Shown piece after piece: positions 1 to 5,882 of a DNA stretch of 34,365 nt. Under the pieces are notes generated by a model, which saw nothing but the letters and a program-made list of their open reading frames with translations, searched no databases and was not told the origin of the DNA. A program made the translations under genes and the position numbers. This DNA is from a virus. Position 1 is the first letter of the stretch. Every line of letters starts with the position of its first letter. The DNA lies in the IMG/VR virus record IMGVR_UViG_3300009104_000065, positions 1 through 34,365 of that record; one strand, 5' to 3'.

Positions 1-162
1 TTAACTCCATTGACCTGAATGGTCTTCTCGTTCACCACAATGTGGACAATATAACTTATACGGTTTCCATTCGTCCATAACTGCAATGCTCCAAAACCCA
101 TTGCACTCTGAGCAAGTGAAATGCCAGATGATTTCTTTATTGGGCTGAGGTTTATTAATCAT
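1..162 (-). CDS. small zinc-ribbon protein (53 aa)
   Basis: A 53-residue protein with two CxxC knuckles, TCSEC near residues 16-20 and YCPHCGE near 38-44. This is the usual spacing of a one-zinc ribbon. Such ribbons bind nucleic acid or protein, and the target here is unknown. The ATG overlaps the end of the upstream lipoprotein gene by 8 nt, so the two are probably translationally coupled. The stop codon is the first three bases of the window. Function is not recognised beyond the metal site. Confidence 0.75.
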   Translation of the reverse strand: MINKPQPNKEIIWHFTCSECNGFWSIAVMDEWKPYKLYCPHCGEREDHSGQWS

Positions 163-370
163 GGATAGGTAAACTTATATATTCACAATAAACATTCTTG
201 TCGTCACAAATTAAAACATTCGTCATTAGTTTGCAATCCTCAAGTGTCCCGCTCTGGTCGCACCTGAGTTTAACTAGGTTGTCTCGTGGATAGACTGTAA
301 GACCAGCACAACTCTGTAGTAGTAGCAGTAGAGTGAAGATTATCATTATCATTATCGCTGGGTATTTCAT
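155..370 (-). CDS. small lipoprotein
   Basis: A 71-residue protein with a lipoprotein signal: Met-Lys, a hydrophobic stretch at about residues 5-18 and a lipobox LLQSC with the modifiable Cys near 21. The mature part is short and Cys-containing (C37, C46, C55, C62), so it could be disulfide-bonded in the periplasm. The start is backed by GGAGG about 7 nt upstream of the ATG. Phage lipoproteins of this size act in lysis (o-spanin), superinfection exclusion or immunity. Nothing here decides between these. It overlaps the upstream 28-residue membrane peptide by 4 nt (ATGA). Confidence 0.75.
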   Translation of the reverse strand: MKYPAIMIMIIFTLLLLLQSCAGLTVYPRDNLVKLRCDQSGTLEDCKLMTNVLICDDKNVYCEYISLPIHD

Positions 371-453
371 ACGGAGCCTCCGTCATTATCATTATTATTT
401 AGATAGATTATAACCATCATTACTATTACCAACAGTGCTATTAAAGTATTCAT
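367..453 (-). CDS. tiny single-span membrane peptide (28 aa)
   Basis: A 28-codon gene whose peptide is one hydrophobic helix (about residues 3-18, Leu/Ile/Val/Met rich) followed by a polar Asn/Asp/Gly tail. It is supported by position: its ATG overlaps the upstream stop as ATGA (450-453), and its TGA overlaps the next ATG as ATGA (367-370). It therefore fills the gap between its neighbours with no untranslated base. Role unknown; small phage membrane peptides often act in lysis timing or exclusion. Confidence 0.6.
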   Translation of the reverse strand: MNTLIALLVIVMMVIIYLNNNDNDGGSV

Positions 454-623
454 ACTCGTTGCGACCAATCCTCACTGAATAAACATAACCTTTCTTGACC
501 GTCACATGTCTCATAGACAAACTGACTGGATAATATTTGTGTCACCTTTCCCGTGTGTTCTCTGTCAAAGTAAGGTTCTCTGTGAATTATCTTATCACCT
601 ACGCTCGGGAACTTTGGCTTCAC
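450..623 (-). CDS. small conserved phage protein, GTG start
   Basis: A 57-residue protein beginning KPKFPSVGDKIIHRE and ending in an LFSEDW-type motif. The short beta-strand-rich sequence (GKVTQILSSQFVYET) suggests a small SH3-like barrel, by inference. I chose the GTG at 621-623 because it overlaps the upstream stop as GTGA (620-623), the coupling used throughout this window, and AGGA lies about 11 nt upstream. A longer ATG-initiated reading to 725 would overlap the upstream membrane gene by about 100 nt and is less likely. Function not recognised. Confidence 0.65.
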   Translation of the reverse strand: MKPKFPSVGDKIIHREPYFDREHTGKVTQILSSQFVYETCDGQERLCLFSEDWSQRV

Positions 624-868
624 TGTGCAATATATCCTGCTAGGGTTCTCAATAAAAACATTAACCCCATAGCATTCAGCATAATCAACGCACGGTCTTT
701 CCATAGTATAGAGACCACCAACCACAAGGACACCCCTATGGTAGACGCTACAAGGTCAAAGACAGTAAACCCATCTACCCCTCTAACCGACATAGCAGAT
801 AGAATAAAGATACTTGCTACCCACTTAAGATACCAATCAGCAGTAAACTTTTTATGCTTCTCTTTCAT
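620..868 (-). CDS. small two-helix membrane protein
   Basis: An 82-residue protein starting MKEKHKKFTADWYLKWVAS. It has a basic N-terminus, then hydrophobic segments at about residues 15-27, 37-54 and 61-77, so it is an inner-membrane protein with two or three spans. The ATG at 866-868 follows the upstream stop (870-872) by one base. An upstream TTG at 889 is open but would overlap the 46-residue gene. It precedes the GTG-started gene by a 4-nt overlap. Function not recognised. Confidence 0.65.
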   Translation of the reverse strand: MKEKHKKFTADWYLKWVASIFILSAMSVRGVDGFTVFDLVASTIGVSLWLVVSILWKDRALIMLNAMGLMFLLRTLAGYIAQ

Positions 869-869
869 A

Positions 870-1010
870 TTAGGAAAACAATCCCGCAATTAAAAGATAA
901 GGCAAACCTAAAAAGAATATCATGATAGCATACAAGCCGTAGATAAGAAGTTCCAACCGTCTAAAACGATAGTCTCTTTCGTCAAATAACTTATCAATTT
1001 TCTTTGTCAT
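870..1010 (-). CDS. small membrane protein (46 aa)
   Basis: A 46-residue protein with a charged N-terminal half (KKIDKLFDERDYRFRRLE) and a single hydrophobic span at about residues 21-44 rich in Leu, Ile, Phe and Tyr. This suits a cytoplasmic-in, single-pass topology. It ends one base before the next gene. An extended -10 element lies just upstream of its ATG with almost no leader. Function unknown. Confidence 0.6.
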   Translation of the reverse strand: MTKKIDKLFDERDYRFRRLELLIYGLYAIMIFFLGLPYLLIAGLFS

Positions 1011-1016
1011 GACACC

Positions 1017-1025
1017 ATTATACCA
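1017..1025 (-). promoter_or_regulatory. extended -10 promoter (TGGTATAAT)
   Basis: On the minus strand TGGTATAAT matches an extended -10 element perfectly, and no good -35 box is seen. Six bases separate it from the ATG at 1010, so the transcript would begin at or next to the start codon of the 46-residue membrane protein gene. Confidence 0.45.
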
Positions 1026-1052
1026 TATACATACCCACACTGACTAGAGGGT

Positions 1053-1457
1053 TTATTGAGAAAACCGTTCCATGACTAGGTCAAAAAGAAAGTCCTCGTG
1101 CTTCCGTGCTGGATTCTCATACATGTATTCACCTCGTGCAGCCTGACGAACATGTATCATTTCGTGTGAAAGAGTCTCCAAGAGCGGCACTCGTACACCA
1201 TACATGTCCTTGCGGGCTAGTTCAACTACAATATCCTTACAATTATTTTCGGTATCTATGTCATTACACGGATAACAACACCCCACGGCGTCTCTGAACT
1301 CGTCTAAGAACTGATTATGCACAATAATATCCAGTCGTATGTTATCGTGTTTATCCAGTCCTAGTATAGGAATAGAGTGCAGAATAAACTCTTCTATCTT
1401 ATCATGCTCTCTCACTTCTCCCCCGCGAGGGCCAGATATATCAATTTTAATACTCAT
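1053..1457 (-). CDS. zincin-like metallopeptidase (HEMIH)
   Basis: A 134-residue protein with the HExxH zinc motif in LSHEMIHVRQ (about residues 98-107) and Glu/Asp-rich segments after it that could give the third ligand. It has the shape of small SprT-like or ImmA-like phage peptidase domains, but it is not assigned to either. AAGGAAA lies just upstream of the ATG. A second, different HEMMH protein is at 13666-13980. The substrate is unknown, and activity is inferred from the motif only. Confidence 0.65.
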   Translation of the reverse strand: MSIKIDISGPRGGEVREHDKIEEFILHSIPILGLDKHDNIRLDIIVHNQFLDEFRDAVGCCYPCNDIDTENNCKDIVVELARKDMYGVRVPLLETLSHEMIHVRQAARGEYMYENPARKHEDFLFDLVMERFSQ

Positions 1458-1605
1458 ATTTTTCCTTTCACGGGGTATTTTTTCCCGAGAATTTTTTTTG
1501 GTTGGTCGTTATAAAGCCGGTCAAAGATATTCACTAGGGGGCTTGAGGCCTCTCTCAGATTTTATAGGAGTCCCAAAACACTGTTTAAAGGCCCTCAGGC
1601 TGAGT

Positions 1606-1779
1606 CTAAGAGACCTTGCGGTACTCTACTATATGACCTTTCGCGCCGTATTTAATTGCAACAGCGGCCGCGTCTGCGAGCTTCAGCGGTGTTTTTGACC
1701 GTAGTTCTAACTCGTAGGAGCCATCTATTGTTATAATCTTAGGATTTATAGTATAAATTTCGAATAAAGATTCACTCAT
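1606..1779 (-). CDS. small hypothetical protein (57 aa)
   Basis: A 57-residue protein with two beta-strand-like stretches (IYTINPKIITID, YELELRSKT), then an Ala-rich helix (LADAAAVAIKYGA) and a final strand (HIVEYRKV). It looks like a compact alpha/beta domain. Its ATG lies inside the end of the upstream Cys-rich gene (8-nt overlap), and AAGGA occurs about 16 nt upstream. Function not recognised. The 148 nt downstream, to the zincin gene, hold a GC-rich inverted repeat but no gene. Confidence 0.55.
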   Translation of the reverse strand: MSESLFEIYTINPKIITIDGSYELELRSKTPLKLADAAAVAIKYGAKGHIVEYRKVS

Positions 1780-1948
1780 CTTTTGATTTATTATCCTTGT
1801 AATGGGCGCTGATACGGGCCGGCAATACTAATACATCATTGCAGAATTCACAGCAGCGGCCGTTGGTGAATAGGGGATAGGGATTGTGACCCATATCCAA
1901 GAGGTTGTCATCACATATGACACATTGTTTCATTTCATCTAATATCAT
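1772..1948 (-). CDS. small cysteine-rich (zinc-binding) protein
   Basis: A 58-residue protein with CVIC at residues 9-12 and CCEFC at 32-36, separated by an Asn-Pro-Tyr-Pro turn. This is a typical layout for a phage zinc-knuckle protein. The first ATG (1946-1948) lies only 7 nt after the -10 of its promoter, so it would be read from a nearly leaderless mRNA. The alternative is the second Met (1933), which would leave about 15 nt of leader. Neither has a clear ribosome-binding site. It is probably an early gene of unknown target. Confidence 0.6.
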   Translation of the reverse strand: MILDEMKQCVICDDNLLDMGHNPYPLFTNGRCCEFCNDVLVLPARISAHYKDNKSKDE

Positions 1949-1955
1949 AGTCTGT

Positions 1956-1985
1956 ATAGTAGCACATATAGCGAGGCGCTGTCAA
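1956..1985 (-). promoter_or_regulatory. sigma70-like promoter P1
   Basis: Minus-strand TTGACA (1980-1985), 18-bp spacer, then TACTAT (1956-1961) preceded by TGC, an extended -10. It drives the Cys-rich gene at 1772-1948 and belongs to a family of four promoters with the same CTTGACA core and spacer. Confidence 0.7.
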
Positions 1986-2000
1986 GGCCTATTATGTGAC

Positions 2001-2209
2001 CCTCTGAGACCCTTTGTTTATAGGGGTTTCAGAGGTATGCACTGTTTTGGTGCATAAATTGGTCTTGAGAACCACCCTATCCAATCCTTAGATGGCTCTC
2101 AAGATAACATAATATGTGGGAATCTCTCTCATGTTCCCGCGACCTTCTCGGTAGATAACCCCAGTGACTTCATTTATAGTGAGAGATTGTCACGATAGGA
2201 GTCTCTCAC
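2001..2209 (-). ncRNA. tandem hairpin region, possible structured RNA
   Basis: Five inverted repeats follow one another. 2001-2035 has 12-nt arms with one G-U pair. 2036-2056 is TATGCAC/GTGCATA. 2063-2104 is TCTTGAGA/TCTCAAGA. 2116-2140 is GTGGGAA/TTCCCGC with one wobble. 2179-2209 is GTGAGAGA/TCTCTCAC. There is no open frame. The extended -10 at 2261-2269 could start a minus-strand transcript through it. The strand and the RNA nature are inference, and a set of protein-binding palindromes is the alternative. Confidence 0.35.
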
Positions 2210-2260
2210 AGGCGCAATCCACGGTCATATCCACTGGTCAATACCGTTTCATATACTAAT

Positions 2261-2269
2261 ATTATACCA
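2261..2269 (-). promoter_or_regulatory. extended -10 element (TGGTATAAT)
   Basis: Minus-strand TGGTATAAT, identical to the element at 1017-1025, with no recognisable -35. Transcription from here would run through the five-hairpin region. Confidence 0.35.
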
Positions 2270-2303
2270 CAATCGTCCATTCTATACTAGGCCCTTTCCT
2301 ATA

Positions 2304-2504
2304 TTAGTAGGGGCAATCAGGAAGATTGTCGTATCGAAGCTTTATTAGAGTGTCGATCAGGGTGTCCGTATCTAGCTTATTAGGGATTTTATCGATACCA
2401 TAGTCGGCAATGTCTTTGATTACCAGCCATATATCCTTATCCGCCAATGCACATACAGCATCAGTGATCGCATCTATGTTGTTGTCATTTACTATATTAC
2501 TCAT
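2304..2504 (-). CDS. small acidic hypothetical protein (66 aa)
   Basis: A 66-residue, Asp-rich, mostly helical protein (ITDAVCALADKDIWLVIKD, then TDTLIDTLIKLRYDNLP). No signal, span or metal motif is visible. It has its own strong promoter just upstream (2514-2543), so it is probably expressed early and alone. Small acidic early phage proteins often bind host enzymes, but nothing in the sequence shows a partner. The leader is only a few bases and has no ribosome-binding site. Confidence 0.6.
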   Translation of the reverse strand: MSNIVNDNNIDAITDAVCALADKDIWLVIKDIADYGIDKIPNKLDTDTLIDTLIKLRYDNLPDCPY

Positions 2505-2513
2505 TATGTATAC

Positions 2514-2543
2514 AGTATATCAAATATGCGGAGGCATTGTCAA
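2514..2543 (-). promoter_or_regulatory. sigma70-like promoter P2
   Basis: Minus-strand TTGACA (2538-2543), 18-bp spacer, TATACT (2514-2519). The ATG of the 66-residue gene begins nine bases further on, so the leader is at most a few nucleotides. Confidence 0.7.
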
Positions 2544-2554
2544 GTATTTCGTAA

Positions 2555-2566
2555 CCTCTGAGACCC
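2555..2566. repeat. second copy of CCTCTGAGACCC repeat
   Basis: The same 12 bases occur at 2001-2012. In both places the repeat lies 11-15 nt upstream of the -35 box of a minus-strand promoter (P1 and P2). In minus orientation it reads GGGTCTCAGAGG. An operator or activator site is one explanation. Confidence 0.5.
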
Positions 2567-2703
2567 TTATAGGGCGGGCTATAGGAGAGAGCGCCTCTTA
2601 TAAAGCACTCTTTTTATCTACGGGGAGTAGTATCGACCTTTTCCGTTTCCCCATCTCTGGCCGTTACATTCAATTCATTTCATAATTTCCCATTTACTAA
2701 GAC

Positions 2704-2733
2704 ATTATAGCAGAAGCTTGGGTGCATTGTCAA
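2704..2733 (-). promoter_or_regulatory. sigma70-like promoter P3 (orphan)
   Basis: Minus-strand TTGACA (2728-2733), 18-bp spacer and a perfect TATAAT (2704-2709) with TGC before it. It is the strongest match in the window. The roughly 160 nt downstream, to promoter P2, contain no gene of more than about 18 codons. Confidence 0.7.
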
Positions 2734-2944
2734 GGCTTTTTTACCTGTCGTAGCCGTATTACAGGGAGGCAGAAGAAGCGCGCAGAGCTCTCGAGCTTCT
2801 CAAAATCCCTCCGAAATGCCTTGACTCCTAACTAAATATGTGCTTAGCCTCCCCAAACAACACGCCCTGTAAGCAGAATTTCACCATTATCACCATTAAC
2901 CATTCTGCGTATTATTTTCCATTATCCTCTGTATATCTCGGAGA

Positions 2945-2951
2945 ATAAATA
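2945..2951 (+). promoter_or_regulatory. T4-like late promoter motif, plus strand
   Basis: ATAAATA lies 6 nt before the ATG of the plus-strand oxygenase gene. It matches the T4 late consensus TATAAATA except for the first base. A start at the usual distance would give a nearly leaderless mRNA. It is the only promoter candidate directly upstream of this gene. Confidence 0.45.
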
Positions 2952-2957
2952 TTCATT

Positions 2958-3551
2958 ATGGACTTCTTGCCCTTCGAAATATATTCTGCACCCTTTCCAC
3001 GGGGAAAATATGGGCGCATATGGGAGATTCCGAACTATCTCAGTGACGAAGAATTGTGGAAAATCACTGATAATATTACTTTGAATCATACTCCTATATC
3101 CTCTGACATCTATCCGAATAACTCTCATTATGTAGACCACACTAATAAATCTCTATCCATTCTCGCCGCAGCTACTGAGATATTCCGTTACCACTTAGAG
3201 AATAATGATATAAACGCTTCTTATGCCTTTGGAGGTCTTGAGGGCCTTGAGTCTCGTAAGTTTATGCTAGATGAGCGGGTTCAGGGTAGTCCTAAAGGCA
3301 TGAGGGAGTATCCGCCTCATACAGATGGTGGTAAATTCCTGACTTGTTTAGTACCGCTGAGTCCTGTAAAGTCTGTTCCGACTTCGTTCTTTGGCTTAGA
3401 TAATAGAGAGAAGGTTGTGTCTATACCATGGAAGGTTAACCATGCTTATTTGTTTTGTTCTAGTCGGGAGTATTCATGGCACGGATATGCTGGAGATAAG
3501 AAGCACGACAGATGGGTTCTTAATGTGAATTTATTTCAAGATGATTCTTAA
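2958..3551 (+). CDS. 2OG-Fe(II) oxygenase, plus strand
   Basis: A 197-residue protein with a complete facial triad and co-substrate Arg of the 2-oxoglutarate/Fe(II) family: H121-x-D123 in PPHTDGG, H175 in SWHGY and R185 in HDRWVL. The family hydroxylates or demethylates proteins, nucleic acids or small molecules using 2OG and O2. The substrate is unknown. It is the only confident plus-strand gene in the window, and its 3' end overlaps the opposing 3520-4125 gene by 32 nt. GGAG lies 14 nt before the ATG and ATAAATA lies between them, so a late, nearly leaderless transcript is possible. Confidence 0.75.
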   Translation: MDFLPFEIYSAPFPRGKYGRIWEIPNYLSDEELWKITDNITLNHTPISSDIYPNNSHYVDHTNKSLSILAAATEIFRYHLENNDINASYAFGGLEGLESRKFMLDERVQGSPKGMREYPPHTDGGKFLTCLVPLSPVKSVPTSFFGLDNREKVVSIPWKVNHAYLFCSSREYSWHGYAGDKKHDRWVLNVNLFQDDS

Positions 3552-4125
3552 CAGTTTTAAATCGTATGGTGTTTATTTCTAGGTTGTTATCCCATTCGAA
3601 ATATATGTCTATGGCCATTGAATATCGCGGGTCTTGTCCAGTGTTTTCATAAACGGCATGGTCTAAGTCGCAGGTGAATATATGAATATCACCCACCTCA
3701 TTCTCATGCATTCCATAATCCTCATACCATGTTAGATTATATTCACCGCCGAGGAATATATTTGCATTGTAGAACATATGGCGTCTCATGAATTCATGCT
3801 GTACCGTTCTGCCATGATAGTGGAGTAGGAGTTCTTCTCCTACTGATAGCTTATTGCCCCAGCACTGGAGTATCATATATTTCCATTCCCTGAATTCAGG
3901 TAGATTAAATAATCGTTGTTCTATATTGAGGTGTTCGAGTGATTCGTTATATAGCCAGTTGTATACGGGATAGGTTGCAGTGAGCCCTTCGTATCCAGTG
4001 TTCTCACCGCGAGGCACATTGTCCTTATCCTTTTCGAATACGGATATGATATGCTCGCATTCTTCGGGTGTTAAAAATTGTGGATAAGACTTGTGATATC
4101 GTTTATTAGCTGGTGGTCTCGGCAT
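3520..4125 (-). CDS. 2OG-Fe(II) oxygenase-like protein, divergent
   Basis: A 201-residue protein with the order expected of a jelly-roll oxygenase. There is a His-rich segment LLHYHGRTVQHEF (about 100-112), a strand ANIFLGGEYN (121-130), then VGDIHIF and LDHAVY (H156), and R167 in DPRYSM as the possible 2OG-binding Arg. The canonical HxD is absent; H102/H104/H110 could substitute. Activity is therefore less certain than in its neighbours. Its start overlaps the upstream coiled-coil gene by 20 nt, and its 3' end overlaps the convergent plus-strand oxygenase. Confidence 0.5.
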   Translation of the reverse strand: MPRPPANKRYHKSYPQFLTPEECEHIISVFEKDKDNVPRGENTGYEGLTATYPVYNWLYNESLEHLNIEQRLFNLPEFREWKYMILQCWGNKLSVGEELLLHYHGRTVQHEFMRRHMFYNANIFLGGEYNLTWYEDYGMHENEVGDIHIFTCDLDHAVYENTGQDPRYSMAIDIYFEWDNNLEINTIRFKTVKNHLEINSH

Positions 4126-4363
4126 CTTCCCATTCTATATCTGCTTCAAATGCACCGCTATAATCCATTTCTGTATCTACAGTGTATTTCTCATACCCAT
4201 GTTGATTATAGTTCCTAGCATTCTGCCTATTCTCTAATGCAGCCAGCCTATCTTCAATTTGCTCTAGTCTTTCTATAAGGTGTGGAAATCGTGTTGCTTG
4301 CTTCTGCTCAATCTTTTTAATCTTAGTCAATAAGACTCTATTGCTTAATACTGGTGTAGTCAT
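4106..4363 (-). CDS. small coiled-coil protein
   Basis: An 85-residue protein. The N-terminal half is a basic helix leading into a heptad-like segment (IERLEQIEDRLAALENRQ, about 30-47). The C-terminal half is acidic and unstructured-looking. It probably oligomerises. It is linked by ATGA to the upstream 28-residue membrane peptide and overlaps the downstream oxygenase-like gene by 20 nt. Function not recognised. Confidence 0.6.
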   Translation of the reverse strand: MTTPVLSNRVLLTKIKKIEQKQATRFPHLIERLEQIEDRLAALENRQNARNYNQHGYEKYTVDTEMDYSGAFEADIEWEDAETTS

Positions 4364-4446
4364 AGATTTATTTTAAATACTCCTATCATGCTCACTAAAA
4401 ATAAGATAACACTTAATCCAAAGATTATCTTAACTGCTGTGTTCAT
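4360..4446 (-). CDS. tiny single-span membrane peptide (28 aa)
   Basis: A 28-codon gene encoding one hydrophobic helix (about residues 6-23) after a short polar start. Its ATG shares a base with the upstream stop (TAATG at 4444-4448), and its TGA overlaps the next ATG as ATGA (4360-4363), so it exactly fills the space between its neighbours. A near twin in size and arrangement is at 367-453. Role unknown. Confidence 0.6.
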   Translation of the reverse strand: MNTAVKIIFGLSVILFLVSMIGVFKINL

Positions 4447-5342
4447 TATAATACCCACCATCGGAGATATTCGTCTTCTTCAAGATTATCTGTATCTCCT
4501 TCAAAGGTTATCCAACTTGCTTGCCTAGAGATATCTCTATACTCATGTTCCTTGTGAAACAATGCAGATTCTTCGTCACCACCTAGTCCTCTCCAACCAT
4601 AGCCATCTACTGGTGGATTGAAGTGTGGTCTGACATTCTCTTCCCATAGTATATTGCGCTGTTCTTGTTTTTCCCAATCGTTAGGTGCATATGGGATATT
4701 GACACCGTGTGCATGAGCAAGATAAAAGAATTTGGGTTCTAATTCACATTCGAACCATTGCTGAGCACCATATGGTGTGGCGTCATAGTCCTCTATTATT
4801 TGTTCATAGTTATCTTCAAACTCATTATATATCATTCCAGCGGTTGAGGAGGCAACACCAATATAGAAAGGTGACATATCTGATTCTTCATTCCACCAAT
4901 TATCAAACTGCTGAATTGGGTAGAGGTCATTCTCTAATATTAATATTTTATCTTCAGCTGGAATAGATTTAGCAGCGTTTTCTGTTTTTCCTTGTTCAGG
5001 GACGGATTCCATGGACGGCATTGCCATCAAGTCTCGTCCTACTGTGGGCGCATTCAAGACAACTACTTTATTATCTCCATGTAATTGTCGTTTTGCTGCT
5101 TTAAAGCAGTTCATATATGACCAAAACCCTTCAAACTTATCTGCATCATATTCAATGACACGACAATGCCTTTCGAACATGGATTTATCTATGTTGGTTA
5201 ATACGAACAAGTCGACTAACTTAACCCCGTCATGGGTATACCATGTTCTCTGAACGGAGAATGAATCGGATAGTCGATTTACATCATCTACCGACCAACC
5301 ACCTTCTCCACAATATACATAAAAACTAACTACTGCATTCAT
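4446..5342 (-). CDS. hypothetical protein, possibly glycosyltransferase-like
   Basis: A 298-residue protein that I do not recognise with certainty. The N-terminal 125 residues alternate strands and helices (AVVSFYVYCGEGG, DLFVLTNID, NKVVVLNAP), followed by KILILENDLYP, a short acidic motif after a hydrophobic strand like the donor-binding site of GT-A enzymes. The C-terminal third is rich in Trp, Asp and Glu (QQWFECELEPKFF, NDWEKQEQRN). A sugar-transfer role would fit the neighbouring sulfotransferase, but this is inference. AGGAG lies 12 nt before the ATG. Confidence 0.4.
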   Translation of the reverse strand: MNAVVSFYVYCGEGGWSVDDVNRLSDSFSVQRTWYTHDGVKLVDLFVLTNIDKSMFERHCRVIEYDADKFEGFWSYMNCFKAAKRQLHGDNKVVVLNAPTVGRDLMAMPSMESVPEQGKTENAAKSIPAEDKILILENDLYPIQQFDNWWNEESDMSPFYIGVASSTAGMIYNEFEDNYEQIIEDYDATPYGAQQWFECELEPKFFYLAHAHGVNIPYAPNDWEKQEQRNILWEENVRPHFNPPVDGYGWRGLGGDEESALFHKEHEYRDISRQASWITFEGDTDNLEEDEYLRWWVL

Positions 5343-5378
5343 TTTATATTTTCACTCCTAATAATATATTCATTCATT

Positions 5379-5385
5379 TATTTAG
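5379..5385 (-). promoter_or_regulatory. T4-like late promoter motif (CTAAATA)
   Basis: Minus-strand CTAAATA, 36 nt upstream of the ATG at 5342. Here the predicted transcript has a normal leader containing AGGAG, unlike the leaderless cases further right. Confidence 0.4.
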
Positions 5386-5390
5386 TTTGT

Positions 5391-5882
5391 CTAAAGAGCA
5401 CCCTTTAGAATAATATTGTCACTTCCGTCAGCATTCTTATCGTTTAGCACACAAACTTCTTCAAAGTTATTCTTCCCTTGTGCTGCGCCTCTTGCTACAG
5501 CATTATTGAGCTTCGTCCCTATAAGACAATAGCCACCCATATCTTTTGCCCATTGCAGAAGTAAAGGAATGGGTCTTTTATGTTCTCCGCCCCAATTATC
5601 TTTGCTGGTTTTTCTATATTCAGGTATCACTAGCATTTGCCTTATCCATATATTGTTTTCAATACGACAATTAATAGAATATCCAAACCAACACTCCTCT
5701 ACATTATCCCACATGCCGAATGCATATTCATAGGTATTGATTCTATATAACCATTCCTCTTCTGATAATGACGATAAGAATATTCCCGTGCCTCCTTTAA
5801 GCTTTGGGCCTTCAATTAATTCCATTTCCATTAACCATGGAATATCTTTCTCTTGGAGCTTAATTAAATTGTATCTATCCAT
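5391..5882 (-). CDS. possible GNAT-type acetyltransferase
   Basis: A 163-residue protein with features resembling an N-acetyltransferase fold: a strand and turn IRQMLVIPEYRK (about 80-91), where GNATs place the strand before the acyl-CoA loop, then a helix PLLLQWAKDMGG and the segment IGTKLNNAVARGAAQ. The glycine-rich pyrophosphate loop is not clean, so the call is tentative. Its start overlaps the end of the upstream oxygenase gene by 19 nt. In this island an acyl-transfer role on a glycan or small molecule would fit, by inference. Confidence 0.35.
   Translation of the reverse strand: MDRYNLIKLQEKDIPWLMEMELIEGPKLKGGTGIFLSSLSEEEWLYRINTYEYAFGMWDNVEECWFGYSINCRIENNIWIRQMLVIPEYRKTSKDNWGGEHKRPIPLLLQWAKDMGGYCLIGTKLNNAVARGAAQGKNNFEEVCVLNDKNADGSDNIILKGAL

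Larger units (their letters stand above)
1949..2303. other. gene-free stretch with promoter and hairpins
   Basis: These 355 bases hold promoter P1 at one end and an extended -10 (2261-2269) at the other, with five consecutive inverted repeats between them. The only open frame on the minus strand is about 24 codons (2206-2280), which I do not accept as a gene. Confidence 0.6.
2505..2957. other. gene-free stretch between divergent genes
   Basis: These 453 bases separate the minus-strand 66-residue gene from the lone plus-strand gene. They contain promoters P2 and P3, a repeat shared with 2001-2012, inverted repeats at 2774-2800 (AGAAGC/GCTTCT) and 2873-2908 (GCAGAAT/ATTCTGC), and a late-type motif at the plus-strand edge. 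No convincing gene is seen. A 91-codon plus-strand frame across 2410-2685 covers both the 66-residue gene and P2 and is rejected. Confidence 0.65.

Noticed and set aside
396-402. CTAAATA upstream of the first lipoprotein gene
   Set aside because: It lies in the coding sequence of the 28-residue peptide and 25 nt from the next ATG; chance is as likely as a promoter here.
1470-1500. CGGG/CCCG repeat followed by a T-run as a plus-strand terminator
   Set aside because: Only four base pairs, and no plus-strand gene lies upstream to be terminated.
2206-2280. A 24-codon minus-strand frame in the hairpin region
   Set aside because: Too short, no ribosome-binding site, and its sequence includes one of the inverted repeats and the extended -10 element.
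2410-2685. A 91-codon plus-strand frame
   Set aside because: It covers the 66-residue gene in reverse and both boxes of promoter P2, and has no ribosome-binding site.
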